From: Eikenella longinqua | Lineage (GTDB): Bacteria; Pseudomonadota; Gammaproteobacteria; Burkholderiales; Neisseriaceae | Length of the DNA: 64,000 nt | NCBI RefSeq assembly: GCF_001648355.1 | Contig: NZ_LXSL01000014.1 | Location: 1-64,000, forward strand | Direction of reading: 5' to 3' | Shown here: one piece after another, positions 50,513 to 59,319 of the stretch | Layout: each line of letters begins with the position of its first letter | How positions within the stretch are numbered: position 1 is the stretch's first letter | Made by a program: the position numbers and the translations under genes | Notes under the pieces: generated by a model | Seen by the model: the letters and a program-made list of their open reading frames with translations, nothing else | What the model was told of the DNA's origin: nothing | Database searches by the model: none

Positions 50513-51444
50513 GCGTTTTCCGCTCCGAAGCGGCTGCCGGCGGCAACGGGGTGGCCGGCCAGGAAGGCGGCGGCTTCCATACGGGCGCTGCCGGCGGGTT
50601 GCAGGGTTTGGATGAGTAGGGAACTGCTGCCGCAGGCTACCTGAATGCCGTTTTTATCGGCTTGCAATATGCTGCCGGATTGGCCGCCGGCTGCGCAGAT
50701 TTGCGCCGACCAGATTTTCATCGGTTTGCCGCGGTAGTTGCACCAGGCGCCGGGCACAGGGTTGAAGGCACGGATGCGGCGTTCGATGGCTTCAGCGGGC
50801 TGGCTCCAATCGATTTCGGCATCGGCTTTGCTTAATTTGTGGGCATAGGTGATGCCGTGTTCGGATTGGGGCTGGGCAGTGCGTTGTGAAAAGTGTTGCA
50901 AATCGGCAACAATAGCGCGGGCGCCGATGGCGGCCAGTTTGTCGTGCAGGGTTTGCGCGTTGTCGGCGGGGAGGATGGGGCAGGGGTGGCGGCTGACTAC
51001 GGCGCCGGTGTCGAGCCCGGCGTCCATCTGCATGATGCAGATGCCGGTTTCGCTGTCGCCGGCTTCGATGGAGCGTTGGATGGGGGCAGCGCCGCGCCAA
51101 CGGGGCAGCAGGGAGGCGTGGATGTTGAGGCAGCCGTGGCGCGGAATATCCAGCACGGCTTGCGGCAGCAGCAGGCCATAGGCGGCCACGACCATCACGT
51201 CGGCTTCGAGCGAACGCAGCATTTCCTGCGTGGCTTCAACTTTCAGGCTTTCGGGTTGGGCTACCTGAAAACCGAGTTCGAGCGCGGCTGTTTTCACCGG
51301 CGAGGCTTGCAGTTTCATGCCGCGGCCTTTGGGGCGGTCGGGCTGGGTGAGCACCAGCGGAATGTCGAACCCGGCTTCGGCGATGGCGCGCAGGGCGGTG
51401 GCGGCGAAATCGGGTGTGCCGGCAAAAATTACTTTTCGAATCAT
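50509..51444 (-). CDS. fmt: Methionyl-tRNA formyltransferase
   Basis: A 311-residue enzyme that formylates initiator Met-tRNA with 10-formyl-THF. KVIFAGTPDFAATALRAIAE opens it. VMVVAAYGLLLPQAVLDIPR and GCLNIHASLLPRWRGAAPIQ near 107-126 carry the catalytic Asn-His and the tRNA loop. SETGICIMQMDAGLDTGAVV follows. The C-terminal tRNA-binding domain (FNPVPGAWC onward) is complete. It lies 27 bases downstream of def, giving the standard def-fmt pair, and overlaps rsmB by 4 bp. Two in-frame uptake sequences encode FQVAQ and IQVAC. Confidence 0.97.
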   Translation of the reverse strand: MIRKVIFAGTPDFAATALRAIAEAGFDIPLVLTQPDRPKGRGMKLQASPVKTAALELGFQVAQPESLKVEATQEMLRSLEADVMVVAAYGLLLPQAVLDIPRHGCLNIHASLLPRWRGAAPIQRSIEAGDSETGICIMQMDAGLDTGAVVSRHPCPILPADNAQTLHDKLAAIGARAIVADLQHFSQRTAQPQSEHGITYAHKLSKADAEIDWSQPAEAIERRIRAFNPVPGAWCNYRGKPMKIWSAQICAAGGQSGSILQADKNGIQVACGSSSLLIQTLQPAGSARMEAAAFLAGHPVAAGSRFGAENA

Positions 51445-51470
51445 GATTTTCAGGTAGCCTCTTGCTGTGT

Positions 51471-51974
51471 TTACAGCGTGTGTTTGTCGAGTTTTTTCAT
51501 TTTGGTTTTGATGCGTTCCTGCTTCAGGCGCGACAGGTATTGCACGAAAACTTTGCCGTCGAGGTGGTCGATTTCGTGCTGGATGCAGATGGCCTGCAGG
51601 CCGTCTGCATGGATGGTGTAGGGCTGGCCGTCAAGATCCAGCGCTTCGGCTACGATGGTTTCGGCGCGGGTGACTTTGTCGTACACGCCGGGCACCGACA
51701 GGCAGCCTTCTTCATACACGGTTTCGCCGTTGCGCTCGAGAATCACCGGATTGATAAGCACTTGCAGCTGGTCGCGGCTCTCAGACAAATCCATCACCAC
51801 CACGCGCTCGTGTACGTCCACCTGGGTGGCGGCCAGGCCGATGCCTTTGGCCTCATACATGGTTTCGGCCATGTCGGCCACCAGTTGTTTGATGCGTTCG
51901 TCTACCTTCTCCACCGGCTTAGCCACCAGGTTCAAACGGGGGTCGGGATAGCGCAGAATGTTCAGTAAAGCCAT
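51471..51974 (-). CDS. def: Peptide deformylase
   Basis: A 167-residue Fe/Zn enzyme that removes the formyl group from new proteins. The three family motifs are present: GIGLAATQVDVHERV near 44, EEGCLSVPGVY near 88 with the metal Cys, and QHEIDHLDGKVFVQYLS near 130 with the two metal His and the catalytic Glu. It heads the def-fmt-rsmB-DUF4390-ntrY-ntrX run and is divergent from the LysM protein gene, with which it shares a 174-base control region. Confidence 0.98.
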   Translation of the reverse strand: MALLNILRYPDPRLNLVAKPVEKVDERIKQLVADMAETMYEAKGIGLAATQVDVHERVVVMDLSESRDQLQVLINPVILERNGETVYEEGCLSVPGVYDKVTRAETIVAEALDLDGQPYTIHADGLQAICIQHEIDHLDGKVFVQYLSRLKQERIKTKMKKLDKHTL

Positions 51975-52002
51975 TTGATCTCTCTCTTCAGTGTGTAAGA
52001 TA

Positions 52003-52027
52003 GTTACGTTCTTGTTACGGTTGTAAC
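52003..52027. promoter_or_regulatory. Palindrome in the def/LysM divergent region
   Basis: GTTACGGTTGTAAC (52014-52027) is a palindrome with a 4-base centre. A direct half-site, GTTACG, lies 11 bases before it (52003-52008). It sits about 30 bases before the def start and 120 before the LysM gene start. I recognise no known binding protein for it. Confidence 0.4.
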
Positions 52028-52148
52028 GGTTTTTTCGCCTGAATACTGGCGCAAGATACCTAAAATGTTCTATGATTCCGTTAATTTCATCAACAACAAC
52101 GTAAATAAAGCGTTATCAGGTTCGTTAATCCTAAAGGGAAGCTCTCTC

Positions 52149-53408
52149 ATGAGAAAACATATTATAACCTTGCTTTGCGCCATTGGCTTGACTGTTTCCG
52201 CACTGTCCGCCGAGGCCGCGCCCAATCTGCGCGTGCGCCCCAACGCTCCCGCACGCTACACCGTGCGCAGCGGCGACACGCTGTGGGGTATTTCTGGCAA
52301 ATACCTCTACCGTCCGTGGCAATGGCCGCGGCTGTGGGGCGCCAACCGCCGCACCATCCGCAACCCGCACCTGATTTACCCGGGGCAGGTCTTGGTGTTG
52401 CATTATGTCAACGGCCAGCCGCGCCTGCGCGTTGAAGGTGGCAGCATCCCCACCATAAAATTACAGCCGCGCGTACGTGAAACTTCTGCTGGCTACGGCA
52501 TCTCCACCATCAACATCAACTATTACCGCATGTTTATGAAACATCCGCAGGTAATTGCCCGACGCACTACCCAAGACGCACCGCGTATCATCGCCGGCCC
52601 CGAAGGCAAAACCATGTACTCCTTGGGCGACCGCGTGTATGCCTACGGCATTACCCAGCCCGGCGAATATCTGGTTTACCGCCCGATTAAAGACATCCGC
52701 GATCCGGAAACCGGCAAATTCATCGGCCAGCAGGTTGTGTTCAGCGGCAAACTGGCCACCCTGCCGGTAACCAGCAGCGCCTTGGCCAACCGCTCTGAGC
52801 GCGACAGCCGAGAACTGCCGGATAACCAGTATTACACCCGCCTGCATCCGCTGGTGAAAGTGCCCACCGAAACCGCACAAGCCTTGCAGATTCGCGAGCA
52901 GGTGGCTGAAATCCGCGAAGGCGACTACCTGATGTATTACAACGGCGAGGAAAACGCCTTCAACATGATGCCGCATGCGCCGGATAACCAGGTGAAAGCC
53001 GTTATCGTCGACGTATTGGACGGTATCAGCGAAGCCGGCCAGTTCAGCACCATTACCCTGAACAAAGGCTTGGCTGATGGTTTGGACAAAGGCACGGTGT
53101 TGAGCCTGTATCGTCAGAGCCGCCAAGTGCGCACCGATGTGACCAACCGCCCGACCATCAAATACGTGAACATCCCGTCCGAAGAAATCGGGTTGGCTAT
53201 GGTTTACTCAGTGGGCGAACATGTTTCTTCCGCCATCATTCTGGAATCTACCGCCAACGTATCTATTGGTAATTTGGCCACCGAGCCAGGTCATGATTTG
53301 GACGACATGGGTACCGAACATCGTCATGCGCCCAACACGCCGCAAGGCCCGTATGAATACGAGCACCACCAGTATGATCTCCGCAGCAATATCGATCCGA
53401 CCCGCTAA
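52149..53408 (+). CDS. Exported LysM-domain protein
   Basis: A 419-residue protein with a signal peptide (MRKHIITLLCAIGLTVSALS, residues 1-20, ending SAEA). A LysM peptidoglycan-binding domain follows at about 37-88 (YTVRSGDTLWGISGKYLYRP, then WQWPRLWGANRRTIRNPHLI). The remaining 320 residues are a conserved Neisseriaceae/Burkholderiales-type region with no enzyme motif (GDRVYAYGITQPGEYLVYRP, ILESTANVSIGNLATEPGHD). Genes of this type commonly lie next to def or dprA. The start at 52149 follows AAAGGGAAGC; a start 28 codons upstream lacks a signal peptide at its beginning. A tight uptake-sequence terminator follows. Confidence 0.9.
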   Translation: MRKHIITLLCAIGLTVSALSAEAAPNLRVRPNAPARYTVRSGDTLWGISGKYLYRPWQWPRLWGANRRTIRNPHLIYPGQVLVLHYVNGQPRLRVEGGSIPTIKLQPRVRETSAGYGISTININYYRMFMKHPQVIARRTTQDAPRIIAGPEGKTMYSLGDRVYAYGITQPGEYLVYRPIKDIRDPETGKFIGQQVVFSGKLATLPVTSSALANRSERDSRELPDNQYYTRLHPLVKVPTETAQALQIREQVAEIREGDYLMYYNGEENAFNMMPHAPDNQVKAVIVDVLDGISEAGQFSTITLNKGLADGLDKGTVLSLYRQSRQVRTDVTNRPTIKYVNIPSEEIGLAMVYSVGEHVSSAIILESTANVSIGNLATEPGHDLDDMGTEHRHAPNTPQGPYEYEHHQYDLRSNIDPTR

Positions 53409-53429
53409 GTGTTGATCTGTTCGGTCATG

Positions 53430-53456
53430 AGGCTACCTGAAATTTTCAGGTAGCCT
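53430..53456 (+). terminator. Tight uptake-sequence palindrome after the LysM gene
   Basis: AGGCTACCTGAAA is followed at once by TTTTCAGGTAGCCT and then TTTTATT, a compact terminator 21 bases past the stop codon. Confidence 0.75.
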
Positions 53457-53804
53457 TTTATTGGGAGAAAGGGCATATTCAAGTTAATTCAAAGGGTTTG
53501 GTTGGGCAATTCAAACTTGTTTCAGCATTGCTGTGTTTCGTCCGTCTGCGGCTTAAATGAAGGCAGTGATGGGGCAGACAGAGCGCATCAGAGTGGTCGC
53601 CGCTGTATTATTTTTGGGCGCGTCGATGTTTTCCCTGCGCCCAATTAAATCAACTGTGTTTTCAGGTAGCCTGCTTCATGCGGAAGAGGCTACCTGAAAA
53701 CTGTCTGTAAGTTGGTGTGCAGCATTTCAAACGCTGTGGCTGGGTGCGGCATTTTGCCAAGGTGCAACGTTACTTCAATACCCTGTTCTTCACCCAAACC
53801 AAAC
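53457..53804. other. Intergenic region between the LysM and ftsK genes
   Basis: About 350 bases, with an uptake-sequence pair at 53657-53700. A 47-codon frame on the plus strand from 53557 has one hydrophobic stretch but ends inside uptake sequences and lacks a ribosome site. A longer frame from 53712 is antisense to ftsK. No gene is called. Confidence 0.5.
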
Positions 53805-53844
53805 AGGCTACCTGAAAGCCGGATAAACCGTTTTCAGGTAGCCT
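53805..53844 (-). terminator. Uptake-sequence pair, terminator for ftsK
   Basis: AGGCTACCTGAAA and TTTTCAGGTAGCCT face each other across about 13 bases, 19 bases beyond the ftsK stop codon. Confidence 0.72.
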
Positions 53845-53862
53845 GTGTCTGCGGGCAAACGC

Positions 53863-56800
53863 TTAATCGTCGAGCTGATCAGCCCGCGCCAGGATGGTGC
53901 GTTTGCCGTTGGTGTCGGCAGGAGAGACGATACCTTCGGCCTCCATCTGATCCACCAGCGTGGCGGCTTTGTTGTAGCCGATGCGCAGGTGGCGCTGGAT
54001 GGAGGAGATGGTGGCTTTCTGCGTGCGTAGCACGATGGCCACGGCTTCGTCGAACAGCGGGTCTTTGGCGCTGCTGCCGATGCCGCTGTTGGCGTTGCTG
54101 AACAAATCGTCGCTGCCCACGCCGGAGGTGAGGATGTCGTCCACATAGTCGGGCGCGCCGAAGCCTTTGAGGTATTCGGCCACGCGCTGTACTTCGCTGT
54201 CGGCCACGAAGGCGCTGTGCACGCGCTGCGGATAGCCGGTGCCGGGCGGCAGGAACAGCATATCGCCTTGGCCGAGCAGGTTTTCCGCGCCCATTTGGTC
54301 GAGGATAGTGCGGCTGTCCACTTTGGAGGCTACCTGAAAAGCGATGCGGGTGGGGATATTGGCTTTGATCAGGCCGGTGATCACGTCCACGCTGGGGCGC
54401 TGGGTGGCGAGGATCAGGTGGATGCCGGCGGCGCGGGCTTTCTGCGCCAGGCGGGCAATTAGCTCTTCGATTTTCTTGCCGGAAGTCATCATCAGGTCGG
54501 CAAATTCGTCCACCACCACCACGATGTGCGGCAACCTGGTGAGGAGCTCGGGGTTGTCGGGGGTGAGGCTGAAGGGGTTGGTCAGGCGTTCGCCGCGTTC
54601 GGCGGCTTCTTTGATTTTCTGGTTGTAGCCGGCCAGGTTGCGCACGCCCACGTGGCTCATCAGGCGGTAGCGTTTTTCCATTTCGTTCACGCACCAGGTG
54701 AGCGCGTTGGCGGCCAGCTTCATATCGGTTACCACGGGCGCGAGCAAATGCGGAATGCCTTCGTAAACAGATAGTTCCAGCATTTTCGGGTCAATCATAA
54801 TTAGGCGCACTTCATCGGGCGTGGCCTTGAACAGCAGCGATAAAATCATTGCGTTCACGCCCACGGATTTGCCCGAGCCAGTGGTGCCGGCCACCAAGAG
54901 GTGCGGCGCCTTGGCCAAATCGGTTACCACCGGCTGGCCGGTGATGTCTTGCCCCAGTGCCAGCGTGAGCTTGGATTTGCTCTCGGTAAACACCGGCGAA
55001 TTGAACACCTCGCTCAGGCGGATCATCTGCCGCTTGGGGTTGGGCAGCTCCAAGCCCATGCAGGTTTTGCCCGGGATGGTTTCCACCACGCGGATGGCAG
55101 CCACGCCGAGCGAGCGGGCCAAATCTTTTTCTAAGTTAATCACAGAGTTGCCGCGCACGCCCACATCCGGCTCGATTTCGTAGCGGGTAATCACCGGCCC
55201 GGCATAGGCGTCCACCACGTTCACTTTCACGCGGAATTCGGCCAATTTTTCTTCGATTTTGATGCTGTTGTCCAGCAGCTGCTCCTCGCTCAGGATGGCG
55301 TTGCTGTCGTGTTGCGAGGGCAGCAGCAGCTCGTTCATCGGCACATGGTATTCGCCGTAATCGGTAAACGATACGGCGGGCACGGCGGAAACGGGCGTGG
55401 CTTCCGGCGGCAAATCGGGCAACGGCGGAATGCTTGGCGCGGCTGCCTGATTCTGCCACGCGGCATCGGCCGCGCCTTGCTCTAAGGCCTGCTGCCATTC
55501 GTTGCCGTCGTCGAATTCGATGCTGTTGTCGGCAGCGGGCGCTTGCTCGGCCAGCGAATAGTCGGGGCGGAAATGGTAGCCGCTTTCGACAGCGGGCTCG
55601 GCGGGGCTGCCTATCGGCTCGGGAGCGGCAAGGGCAGGCTCGGGCTGGTTTTCGCCAATCAGCCAGGGCGGATTAGCGTTGTCGGGAGCGGGTTGGGCGA
55701 AGAAGCTTGGTTGTTCGGCAGACAGCGCCGACTCCTCCTCGGCTGGCGGAGCGGGCTGCCCATCCGGCACGGTAGCCGGCTCGAACGGGGTAAAGCGGGT
55801 GGAAATCGGCGCCATGCTGCTTTGCGTCGGTACCACCGGCATTTTTGCGCCCTGGCTGTGGCTCACGCGCGCCGCGGCAGGAATCACGCTTTCGCGCACG
55901 GTTTGGCGCTTGAAGCGGCTGCGCTGGCGGTTGGCCGGGGCGTCGGTTTTGGCCAGGTTGGCCAAGATTTCGTCTTCCCCGATCACGGCCAAATCCAACT
56001 GCTGCTGCGGCACGGCTGCCGGTTCGGCACTCGGGCGGGGCTGCTGGCGAGCGCGCAGGCGCTGGCGCAACAGGTTGTTGCGGATGTCGTCGTGGCTGAT
56101 GGTGTGCAGCGGTTCGGCCGGCAGGTGGGCTTGGATTTTTTCGCGCACATATTGCAGCGCAGGGTCGGCCGGGGTGATTTCTTCGCGCGGGGTTTCGGGT
56201 TGCGCCGGAGATTTGATCGGCCAGTTCAGCACCACGGTTTCCAGCGGTTTGGCTTCGGCGCTTTCCTGCTTGTGCAGCATGCGCGTGGCTTCGGAAAGGG
56301 AAATCACGGCCGGTTCTTCGTCGGGCTGCTCGGAATTTTCAGGTAGCCTGTGGCGGGTGGCCTCGGCTTCGGTGATCACCGGTAAATCGGGTGCCGGCTC
56401 GGAGAGATGGAAGGGTTCGGCCGCTTCATTTTCGTTTTCTTCGGCGGTCGGCGGCTGGTCGGCCGGCAGGGCGTGGGCTTCGGCGGCAGGTTCGGCGGTT
56501 TCGTTTTGGTTTTGAACGGTTTGCTCCGGCGTGGTAATGGCGGTTTCGTCTTCCACTTCGGCAGCCAGATTGGCTTCTTCCGGGCTGAAAATCGGCAGTT
56601 CTTCTTGATTTTCGCTCACGTTGCGGCGGCGGGCTTTTTTACGGCTGCCCACGGTGAGCTGTTCGATTTTCTGGCGCAGTTCGTCTTGCACTTTTTGGTA
56701 GTGCAGCTTCACTTGGGTTTGCGCACGCTGCGGCAGCACATTGGGGCGGGCGGGCTGTTGCGGCGGGGTTTCTTCTGTTGTTTCAAGCTGTTCCTCGTTG

Positions 56801-56946
56801 CCCTGATGGCGGTTTAGATAGGTCAGCTCCAGCAGCCATTCGCGCTCTTCCCGTGCGCGCCACCACAAGAGTGCGGCAATGCCGGCCAACAGCAGAATCA
56901 GCAGAAAAACTAAAAACATAAGCAGCGGCTCCCAAGTTTCGCGCAA
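53863..56946 (-). CDS. ftsK: FtsK/SpoIIIE-type DNA translocase with a single N-terminal membrane helix
   Basis: A 1027-residue DNA pump. Only one membrane helix is visible (residues 8-29, LLMFLVFLLILLLAGIAALL), where FtsK usually has four. A long acidic, Pro/Gln-rich linker of about 500 residues follows. The motor domain has the Walker A site VAGTTGSGKSVGVNAM near 685, then VVVDEFADLMM near 805 and LATQRPSVDVITGLIKANIP near 840. The C-terminal gamma domain (about 955-1025, ATISSIQRHLRIGYNKAATL) reads orienting KOPS-like sites. Two in-frame uptake sequences occur (RHRLPEN in the linker, FQVASKVD in the motor). Some Neisseriaceae encode two FtsK forms; this resembles the longer one. Confidence 0.93.
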   Translation of the reverse strand: MRETWEPLLMFLVFLLILLLAGIAALLWWRAREEREWLLELTYLNRHQGNEEQLETTEETPPQQPARPNVLPQRAQTQVKLHYQKVQDELRQKIEQLTVGSRKKARRRNVSENQEELPIFSPEEANLAAEVEDETAITTPEQTVQNQNETAEPAAEAHALPADQPPTAEENENEAAEPFHLSEPAPDLPVITEAEATRHRLPENSEQPDEEPAVISLSEATRMLHKQESAEAKPLETVVLNWPIKSPAQPETPREEITPADPALQYVREKIQAHLPAEPLHTISHDDIRNNLLRQRLRARQQPRPSAEPAAVPQQQLDLAVIGEDEILANLAKTDAPANRQRSRFKRQTVRESVIPAAARVSHSQGAKMPVVPTQSSMAPISTRFTPFEPATVPDGQPAPPAEEESALSAEQPSFFAQPAPDNANPPWLIGENQPEPALAAPEPIGSPAEPAVESGYHFRPDYSLAEQAPAADNSIEFDDGNEWQQALEQGAADAAWQNQAAAPSIPPLPDLPPEATPVSAVPAVSFTDYGEYHVPMNELLLPSQHDSNAILSEEQLLDNSIKIEEKLAEFRVKVNVVDAYAGPVITRYEIEPDVGVRGNSVINLEKDLARSLGVAAIRVVETIPGKTCMGLELPNPKRQMIRLSEVFNSPVFTESKSKLTLALGQDITGQPVVTDLAKAPHLLVAGTTGSGKSVGVNAMILSLLFKATPDEVRLIMIDPKMLELSVYEGIPHLLAPVVTDMKLAANALTWCVNEMEKRYRLMSHVGVRNLAGYNQKIKEAAERGERLTNPFSLTPDNPELLTRLPHIVVVVDEFADLMMTSGKKIEELIARLAQKARAAGIHLILATQRPSVDVITGLIKANIPTRIAFQVASKVDSRTILDQMGAENLLGQGDMLFLPPGTGYPQRVHSAFVADSEVQRVAEYLKGFGAPDYVDDILTSGVGSDDLFSNANSGIGSSAKDPLFDEAVAIVLRTQKATISSIQRHLRIGYNKAATLVDQMEAEGIVSPADTNGKRTILARADQLDD

Positions 56947-57016
56947 AGGCTGGCATTTTAACGTGTTTGCGGCCGAAATTAAACCGCCCGCAAGAGGCGG
57001 GCGGCAGACAGGGTGT

Positions 57017-57850
57017 TTACAGCCGGATTTCGATGTTGTCGATTAGGCGCGTGCTGCCCAAACGGGCGGCGGCCAGCACCACCAGTTCGCTATCTCCCAC
57101 ATGGGCTACCTGAAGGCTGCCAGCGTGGCGGATTTCCACGTAGTCCACCTGCCAGCCAGCCTGCGACAGATTGGCAACGGCTTGTTTTTCCAAGCCGGCG
57201 TAATCGCGGCTGCCGGCTTCGACGGCGCGGGCAATAGTTTGTAATTCGCGGTAGAGCTGCGGCGCTTGTGCGCGTTCGGCTGTGTTCAGATATTGGTTGC
57301 GGCTGGAGAGTGCGAGGCCGTCGGCGGCGCGGCCGATGTCTACCGGCACGATTTGCAAGTTGAAGTTTAAGTCAGCCACCATGCCTTGGATGATGGCGAG
57401 CTGCTGGTAGTCTTTTTTGCCGAAGCAGGCAAAATCGGGCTGCACGATGTTGAACAGCTTGGCCACCACGGTGGCCACGCCGCGGAAATGCCCGGGGCGG
57501 AAGGCGCCGCACAATTCGTTTTGCAGGTTGGGCGGCTCGACGTTGTATTGTTGGGCCACGTGCGGATAGAGCTCGCGCTCGTCGGGCGCGAATATCACGG
57601 CCACGCCTTCGTTGGCCAGCTTGGCGGCATCCTGCTCCAGCGTGCGCGGATAGCGGTCGAAATCCTCACCTTGGCCGAATTGTAGGCGGTTTACGAAAAT
57701 GCTGACCACAACCTGCTGCGCGCGTTTGGCCGCTTCGCGCACCAAGGCCAGATGGCCTTCGTGCAGGTTGCCCATGGTCGGCACCAGCGCCACGCTGCCG
57801 GCTTCTTTGCGCCAGGCGCGGAGTGCTTCGATAGTATGGATGATTTGCAT
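57017..57850 (-). CDS. panC: Pantoate--beta-alanine ligase
   Basis: A 277-residue enzyme that joins pantoate and beta-alanine with ATP to make pantothenate. VALVPTMGNLHEGHLALVRE near 23-42 carries the HIGH-like motif. VSIFVNRLQFGQGEDFDRYP, LCGAFRPGHFRGVATVVAKL and FGKKDYQQLAIIQGMVADLN (about 145-164) hold the substrate residues. ALSSRNQYL is the KMSKS-like loop. The start at 57850 fits the family better than one 7 codons earlier. An uptake-sequence-like stretch encodes SLQVAH near residue 245. No panB is adjacent. Confidence 0.97.
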   Translation of the reverse strand: MQIIHTIEALRAWRKEAGSVALVPTMGNLHEGHLALVREAAKRAQQVVVSIFVNRLQFGQGEDFDRYPRTLEQDAAKLANEGVAVIFAPDERELYPHVAQQYNVEPPNLQNELCGAFRPGHFRGVATVVAKLFNIVQPDFACFGKKDYQQLAIIQGMVADLNFNLQIVPVDIGRAADGLALSSRNQYLNTAERAQAPQLYRELQTIARAVEAGSRDYAGLEKQAVANLSQAGWQVDYVEIRHAGSLQVAHVGDSELVVLAAARLGSTRLIDNIEIRL

Positions 57851-58023
57851 AATGGTTTGCCCGATAAACAAAATGCGGCGCAGTATACTCCGCTGCGCGT
57901 GGGGAGGCTACCTGAAAACTTTTGTTTGGGTGATAGGGAGGCGGGTTTTGGGCGGGGAGGCAGGTATTGCCCAGCTCAAGTGAAACGTGTTGGGCTGTGT
58001 TGAAGGGCGATGGCGCAAAAGCC

Positions 58024-58998
58024 TCAGTCTTGCAGTTGGCTGAAGTATTTCTGCATCACGAGCAGGCTGGTGATGAGCTCTTGCTTGGGCTGAAAGAAGG
58101 GCTGCATATAGGCGTTGGCATTGCGGATGATGCGTTCGGCGGCTTGGGGGTGTTGGCGGTAGAAGTTGAGTTTTTCGTCGAAGTCGCTGTAGTCGGGCTG
58201 GAGGTGGACATAGTGGATTTCGGGTTGGAGATGGCCTTCCATGAGCCAGGTTTCATATACGGGGCTGGTCATGAAGCAGAGGGAGCGGGATGCCAATATC
58301 CATTTGAGGTTGGTGGCGACGTCGTTGCCTTCGATGCTGAGGATGTATTTGTATTGCAGCTGCTGGCCGACGCTGAGGAAGCTGCGGTGGTATGGCTCGT
58401 GGGCGGATTGTTTGAGTACGCAGCCGACGTCGCACAGGGGGTGGCTGTGGTATTGGCGCAGGAAGCGTAGGCGCTGTTCTTGGTGGGCGGCGCCGCGCCA
58501 GACGAGCCGGTCTTGTTTGGCGGCGAAAGGGGTGCGGTCGGGGTAGATGTAGAAGTGGCGCACGCTGTCGAACTTGAGCAGGACGGAGTGTTGGTTATCT
58601 TTCCGGATGGGGCGGCTTTTGACGAAGGCGGGTTGGGCGGGGATGTGGGTAACGTCGCCGAATTCGTAGGCGAATCGGGCGCTGGCGGGGAAATAGCGCA
58701 GCAGGGCGGCAAGGTCGTAGTAGTAGGAAGAGATATGATCGCCGCGTTTGAACGCTCCGGCCTGCCCTATGGGGGTGAGGCTGCCTGAAATAGTAAATGG
58801 CTGATTTTGCTTGTTGTAATAATCAACTCGCTCGTGGATGTGCTGTTGGGTTTCAGCAGGCAGGTGGGCAAATTCGGCCAGCGCGGGTCCGATGGCTTTG
58901 GCGAGCAGGCGGTGCGGCAGCAAGCCGAGGGGGCTGTGGCGGGTGTAGTAGGCGAGTTTGTGCAGGCGGCGGTGGTAGATGCCGAGATCGATAGACAT
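58024..58998 (-). CDS. Family 90 glycosyltransferase (CAP10/LpsA-like)
   Basis: A 324-residue protein. LKFDSVRHFYIYPDRTPFAA, DRLVWRGAAHQEQRLRFLRQ and LQYKYILSIEGNDVATNLKW are the main blocks. The last is the diagnostic GT90 donor-site block, near 220. Then come SRSLCFMTSPVYETWLMEGH and HYVHLQPDYSDFDEKLNFYR. GT90 enzymes (CAP10, LpsA) add xylose or hexose to capsules or lipopolysaccharide. The start at 58998 gives the sensible N terminus; the longer frame upstream is antisense-like. It begins 5 bases after the zinc-ribbon gene stop, so the two are co-transcribed. No other sugar gene is near. Confidence 0.88.
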   Translation of the reverse strand: MSIDLGIYHRRLHKLAYYTRHSPLGLLPHRLLAKAIGPALAEFAHLPAETQQHIHERVDYYNKQNQPFTISGSLTPIGQAGAFKRGDHISSYYYDLAALLRYFPASARFAYEFGDVTHIPAQPAFVKSRPIRKDNQHSVLLKFDSVRHFYIYPDRTPFAAKQDRLVWRGAAHQEQRLRFLRQYHSHPLCDVGCVLKQSAHEPYHRSFLSVGQQLQYKYILSIEGNDVATNLKWILASRSLCFMTSPVYETWLMEGHLQPEIHYVHLQPDYSDFDEKLNFYRQHPQAAERIIRNANAYMQPFFQPKQELITSLLVMQKYFSQLQD

Positions 58999-59003
58999 AG
59001 CGT

Positions 59004-59246
59004 TTAGCGGGCTTGCAGCAGTCGTTTGGCTTCCTGGCGTTTGAGCTTCCAGCCGTGGGAGCAGATGGGGCAGGCGAGGTAGTATTTGGATTCCATGCGG
59101 AACAGGGGGATGAAGAAGAGGGTGAATTTGGTGTAGGCGTTGGTGATGTGAAGGTTGACGCGGTTGTTGCAATTGCCGCAGATGCAGCTCTCGCCGCTTT
59201 CGCCAAGGTCGTCGAAATAGCCTTTGCTGCCGAAGATGAAAATCAT
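59004..59246 (-). CDS. Small zinc-ribbon protein
   Basis: An 80-residue protein with two CxxC pairs: CGNCNN near residue 23 and CPICSHGWKLKRQEAKRLLQ near 59. Together they would bind one zinc. Between the knuckles lies a hydrophobic strand region (FTLFFIPLFRMESKYYLAC), typical of the zinc-ribbon 15 group. The start MIFIFGSKG is the usual N terminus of that group. Function is unknown. It is co-transcribed with the glycosyltransferase gene. Confidence 0.83.
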   Translation of the reverse strand: MIFIFGSKGYFDDLGESGESCICGNCNNRVNLHITNAYTKFTLFFIPLFRMESKYYLACPICSHGWKLKRQEAKRLLQAR

Positions 59247-59319
59247 GCTGTGCTTTCTGTTTGGAAGGTTGCCTGCTTGCTCCGGGTCGGCTGGTGTGCG
59301 GCCGACCCGGATGCTTGGC

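Noticed and set aside
53557..53700. A 47-codon plus-strand frame with a hydrophobic stretch
   Set aside because: No ribosome site, and its last third is made of two uptake sequences that also provide the stop codon.
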